Positions 26,954 through 29,893 of a DNA stretch of 29,893 nt are shown piece by piece (within the stretch, counting starts at the first letter, position 1; each line of letters starts with the position of its first letter). The position numbers and the translations under genes are program-made. The notes beneath the pieces are model-generated. The model was not told where the DNA came from. It did not search any database and was given only the letters and a program-made list of their open reading frames with translations. Source of the stretch: Chara braunii (lineage: Eukaryota > Streptophyta > Charophyceae > Charales > Characeae); NCBI GenBank assembly GCA_003427395.1, contig BFEA01000209.1, forward strand, positions 1,069,829 to 1,099,721, written 5' to 3'.

Positions 26954-28573
26954 TCAGCGAAACTCGTCGATCACCGAGTGGTGGACGGTGCTGACCGAGA
27001 TGGAAGAGAGCTGGATGTGCTCCTGGTCGTGGTCAGGGCGCCGGGATAGTGCATCTGCGACCCGATTAGTCTCACCCTTGATGTGCTCAGTGGTGAAACT
27101 AAACTCGGATAGGTCGCGCCACCAGCGAGCCTGTTGAGGAGTGAGTTTCGGCTTTGTCAGAAAAGCCTGGACAACAGAGTTGTCCGTGCACACCGTGAAT
27201 GGTGCCCCGTGCAGGTAGTGACGCCAGTGCCGAGCGGCATAAACTACTGCGAGAACCTCACGTTCATTAGCAGTGTAGTTTATCTCGGCGGGCAGGAGCT
27301 GACGGGAGTAGAAGGCTATCGGACAATCACCGGAGCGAGACTCGACAGTGCCATCCTCGGCGATGGTAGGAGAATAGTCAATAGAAGGCTCGTCAGTAGC
27401 TGGACGAGTAGGCGTCAGTCGGGAAGCAGTGGTAGGGGTAGGTGGTGGGAAGCGAGGGATACGAGGATGAGAGGAATCAGGAGATGAGGGGAAGACCTAA
27501 GAAAGCACTGCTCCTATCGCGAAGTTTGACGCATCGGTGGTAAGGATAAAAGGGCGATCAAAATCGGGTAGGTGAAGAACCGGTGCGCATGTCACCGCCT
27601 TCTTGAGGGCGCGGAAGGCGTCCTCGTGGAGGGGTGTCCAAGCCCAGGGTGGGTTCTTCCGGAGGATGGTGGAGGTAAGGATGTAGGAATACCTAGCATA
27701 TCCCCGGATGAAGTTACTATAGTAGCTGGTCAGGCCTAGGAAGCTGCGAAGCTGCTTGGCGGATGTGGGAGCGGGCCACTCCGCAATAGCAGTGATCTTC
27801 GCGTCGTCCATGTGGAGACCCTGGTCGGACACATAGTGTCCTAAGAAATCCACTTTGTGCTGGGCAAAGCGACACTTGCTTAGCTTGGCGTAGAAGCCAT
27901 GTCTGCGCAAGCGGTCAAGGACGTCGCGGAGGTGTCTGAGGTGCTCCTCAAGGGTACGACTATAGACCAGGATATCGTCGAGGTAGACGAGAACGTACTG
28001 CTCCAGGATGTCCCTGAAGATGTCGTTCATCGCCCTCTGGAAGGTAGCGGGTGCGTTGGTGAGGCCGAATGGCATCACCGTGAACTCGTAGTGGCCGAAT
28101 TGCGATTGGAACGCGGTCTTCGGCTGGTCGGCTGCAGCGACGTGGATCTGATGGTAACCGCTACGAAGATCAATCTTCGTAAAGAAGCGGTTGCCTGCTA
28201 GGCGGTCGAACAGCTCATCGGAACGAGGCATGGGGTAGCTGTTCTTAACCGTGTAGCGGTTGAGGCTGCGATAGTCGATGCAGAGACGAAGAGTTTCATC
28301 CGCTTTGCGAGCAAAGAGGACGGGTGCACCCCACCCCCACGGGGAGTTGCTGGGTTTAATGAAACCCAGTCTCAGGAGCTCCTCAAGCTGACGCTTGAGT
28401 TCGGTGGCCTCGGGGATCGAGAGTCTGTAGGGTGCCTGGTGGTGAACACGATAGTCAGGCACGAGCTGAATGGAGTGCTCGACGTCACGCATNGGTGGGA
28501 TGCCGGCGTANGAGAACGACGATGGGAAAACGTCGTGGTACTCTCGGATGAGGTCACGAACTGCGGGCTCCAA
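26954..28573 (-). pseudogene. pol: Ty3/gypsy reverse transcriptase-RNase H, interrupted by an in-frame TAG
   Basis: Copies the element's RNA into DNA and removes the RNA strand. The first 358 codons cover RT. KIDLRSGYHQI (D135 catalytic), MPFGLTNAPATFQRAMNDIF and YLDD at residues 197-200 (catalytic Asp pair) are intact, as is the WPAPTSAKQLRSFLGLTSYY connection. RNase H begins with TTDASNFAIGAVLS (D347). TAG at 27497-27499 stands where Gln is usual. The same frame then runs 180 codons to TGA at 26954 with AFYSRQLLPAEINYTANERE (E), VCTDNS (D) and NRVADALSRR (D), so all four RNase H acidic residues survive. A ~57-residue Pro/Ser/Thr-rich stretch separates GAVLS from CPIAFYSR. Two ambiguous bases (28493, 28511) fall in CCN and TCN codons, so Pro and Ser are certain. 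The frame is open upstream to 28727. Confidence 0.9.
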
Positions 28574-28779
28574 GTCAACCGTATATCGTGCGAGTTCCTC
28601 AGCGTCAGCATCAGCGCGCGAGTGGACTCGACGGACGGCGGAGGGACTGAGGTAGAGATGGGAGCCATGGAGATAGAGGGAGGATCTGGCTCCAGAGGGA
28701 TGAGCTCGGCATCGGGACAGGGTGGATCATAGTGTAAGAGATCCGTCACGTCCACCATAAAGAAGGTGACATCGTCCTG
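28574..28779 (-). pseudogene. Protease-to-RT link, frames broken
   Basis: After the protease frame stops at TGA (28780-28782), the same phase goes on with QDDVTFFMVDVTDLLHYD and a Pro/Ser-rich linker. That fits a once-continuous polyprotein in which TGA replaced a codon such as CGA. By about 28620 the plausible coding phase changes to that of RT (ADADAEELARYTVDLEPAV). A one-base shift therefore probably lies in this interval. The exact point cannot be told by eye because both phases are open. Confidence 0.6.
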
Positions 28780-29655
28780 TCAAATGAAGTGAGCGAACTG
28801 CCGAGGCGAGGTGACAGTGATAGAGGGAGATGGTGTGGGCACTGAAGGCTCCGGGGGAGGAGGATCAGGGCGTGGTGTCCCCGTGGTACCTATTAAAGGT
28901 ACGCGATATGTCTGTCCACACTTCGTTTTGAGAACGAGAGTGTTGGTCGCCCAATCGGCCTCGGTGCTGCGGAACCGACGAGACCACGGAGTGCCCAGAA
29001 TGAAGTCATACCCCGTCTCCATCACATCGACATGTGCAGAGGAGCGGTGGCGACGAGACGCCGGGGAACGCTCAGTCGGCTCGAGAGTGAGGAAGAAGGG
29101 GAGGTCGGTGACCGTCTGATCGAAGAAGCGCTGGGTCTTGTCATCCCCTAGGGTAACGGAGATGGGAGTCGGAGACCCTGNCGTGGGTAAGCGGGCTTCC
29201 TTCACCACGCGTGGGTGAATGAAGTCGCCCTGAGAACCNGAATCCCACAGCGNTGAGTACACCCTCGTGGAGGTCCCGAGTCGTACGGGGATGATCTGGA
29301 GGGTGCAATCAGGGTCAGAGAGGATGGCGAGAAGGCGACGCAGTGCAGCGACATGGAGGGTGAGTCGCTCCTGACGAGCCTGGAGCATGCTCAAGTCCAG
29401 AAGATATGACACAACGTCCTCGCGAGTAGCAAGCTGCTCGCTGCAACGGGCCGAGCGAATGGCTCGATGCGTCGGTAGTTGCGGCGGGGAAGGAGGGGAG
29501 ACGGTGGTCTGCGGAGGCGCAGACGGTACTGCGACAGAGGGCTGAGTACACTCTGTCGAGTCCTGCGATACCTCAACTCCAGTAGCGAGAGGGGCGAACC
29601 GCGACGGAGATGTCGGGAAGCCCACTACTGAGGAGGGCACAGGTGTACACTGCAC
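28780..29655 (-). CDS. Gypsy aspartic protease region of Gag-Pol
   Basis: This 291-codon frame opens at a GTG codon, not a true start; it is the middle of a polyprotein. A Pro/Ser-rich lead (residues 1-70) is followed by a predicted helical stretch (85-112). The retropepsin-like domain follows: LWDSGSQGDFI with the catalytic Asp at 138, and YDFILGTPW (216-224), the second conserved block of retroelement proteases. The codon after Asp is TCN with an ambiguous base at 29239, which still encodes Ser, so the active site is D-S-G. Other ambiguous bases (29181, 29253) leave two residues open. It would cleave the polyprotein as a homodimer. It is out of phase with the gag zinc knuckle upstream by one base and ends in a premature TGA. 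Confidence 0.85.
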   Translation of the reverse strand: MQCTPVPSSVVGFPTSPSRFAPLATGVEVSQDSTECTQPSVAVPSAPPQTTVSPPSPPQLPTHRAIRSARCSEQLATREDVVSYLLDLSMLQARQERLTLHVAALRRLLAILSDPDCTLQIIPVRLGTSTRVYSXLWDXGSQGDFIHPRVVKEARLPTXGSPTPISVTLGDDKTQRFFDQTVTDLPFFLTLEPTERSPASRRHRSSAHVDVMETGYDFILGTPWSRRFRSTEADWATNTLVLKTKCGQTYRVPLIGTTGTPRPDPPPPEPSVPTPSPSITVTSPRQFAHFI

Positions 29656-29660
29656 CGTGG

Positions 29661-29891
29661 CTAGGAGGCGTCGCGAGGACGTGAGGCGTCGGGGGGGGAC
29701 TGAGCACGACGCTGACGAGAAAGGTCAGCGTAGTGGCGGTCGAGGGCGGTAGTGTAAGGGCACCGCGAGGAGGTATGACCGTCCAAGCGGCAGCGCAAAC
29801 ACCCACGCCGGCCCAGAATAGTCGCGCGCTCCTCATGGGAAAGGACACCACGAGGAGGGACGAAGCCCTGAGGGAGGTCCTCCTGAGGGAC
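29661..29891 (-). CDS. gag: Gag C-terminus with CCHC zinc knuckle (partial)
   Basis: Partial at its 5' side because the window ends. Sense reading from 29891 gives VPQEDLPQGFVPPRGVLSHE and then GCLRCRLDGHTSSRCP. This is a CX2CX4HX4C knuckle with Cys31, Cys34, His39 and Cys44 of the visible part. Such knuckles bind the element's RNA during packaging into virus-like particles. The frame runs on through TTALDRHYADLSRQRRAQSP and stops at TAG (29661-29663). Just before, a run of eight C on the sense strand (29691-29698) shifts phase relative to protease. One extra C would join them. This may be a deletion, a homopolymer sequencing error or, less likely, a programmed shift. It was not reported as a separate frame because it lacks a start codon. 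Confidence 0.85.
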   Translation of the reverse strand, partial: VPQEDLPQGFVPPRGVLSHEERATILGRRGCLRCRLDGHTSSRCPYTTALDRHYADLSRQRRAQSPPDASRPRDAS

Positions 29892-29893
29892 CT

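Larger units (their letters stand above)
25146..29893 (-). mobile_element. Decayed Ty3/gypsy chromovirus, integrase deleted, cut by the window edge
   Basis: Sense is the minus strand. Order: gag zinc knuckle (29891-29661), protease (29655-28780), reverse transcriptase and RNase H (28573-26954), chromodomain (26925-26569), long 3' UTR and LTR (25455-25146). The protease-RT-RNase H order and a C-terminal chromodomain define the chromovirus branch of Ty3/gypsy (family knowledge). No integrase zinc-binding or DDE core lies between RNase H and the chromodomain. Defects are a frame offset at a C8 run, TGA after protease, TAG after RT and the integrase deletion. It is therefore non-autonomous, but could be mobilised in trans if both LTRs are intact. 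The 5' LTR and most of gag lie beyond the right edge. Confidence 0.92.

Overview
This looks like repeat-dominated nuclear DNA from a green-lineage (streptophyte) plant or alga. No intact host nuclear gene is recognisable. Two segments are decayed copies of mitochondrial DNA. One holds a group I intron core, nad4L, tRNA-Tyr and tRNA-Arg(UCU). The other is the 3' end of nad2. A mitochondrial trnR(UCU) beside trnY and nad4L, with AT-rich plant-type nad genes, points to a charophyte or bryophyte-grade genome rather than a flowering plant. A Chara-like alga is my best guess at low confidence. A chromodomain-bearing Ty3/gypsy element fits any streptophyte.

Layout. 1-180: duplicated GC-rich foldback unit. 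About 300-1470: mitochondrial insertion. 2004-2440: degenerate tetranucleotide/CA modules. 4540-4960 and 8009-8165: one 124-bp-period tandem array, split by a 3,048-bp poly(A)-ended insertion (4961-8008) built from several repeat modules. 8450-9205: nine irregularly spaced copies of a ~22-bp core. 9350-9720: an inverted relative of a large dispersed repeat, here called family X. 12000-13100: duplicated purine- and GTC-rich DNA. 13424-13663: nad2 fragment.

13930-25140 is dominated by three head-to-tail copies of family X (unit I 13930-16535, unit II 19806-21745, unit III 21895-25140). Module-type retroposons lie inside unit I (14137-15660, minus strand) and between units I and II (to 19805, plus strand, ending in A27). 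Units II and III each carry a seven-unit array of ~64 bp repeats in which each unit encodes a short hairpin.

25146-29893 is a decayed Ty3/gypsy chromovirus on the minus strand, cut by the right window edge. In sense order it has a gag zinc knuckle, protease (DSG), reverse transcriptase (YLDD), RNase H, a chromodomain, a long 3' untranslated region and a 310-bp LTR. The integrase is completely missing. A frame offset, two in-frame stops and the integrase deletion show that it is dead or non-autonomous.

Most short open frames outside the gypsy element are chance products of repeats. All homology statements come from reading the sequence by eye. No alignment or database search was run.
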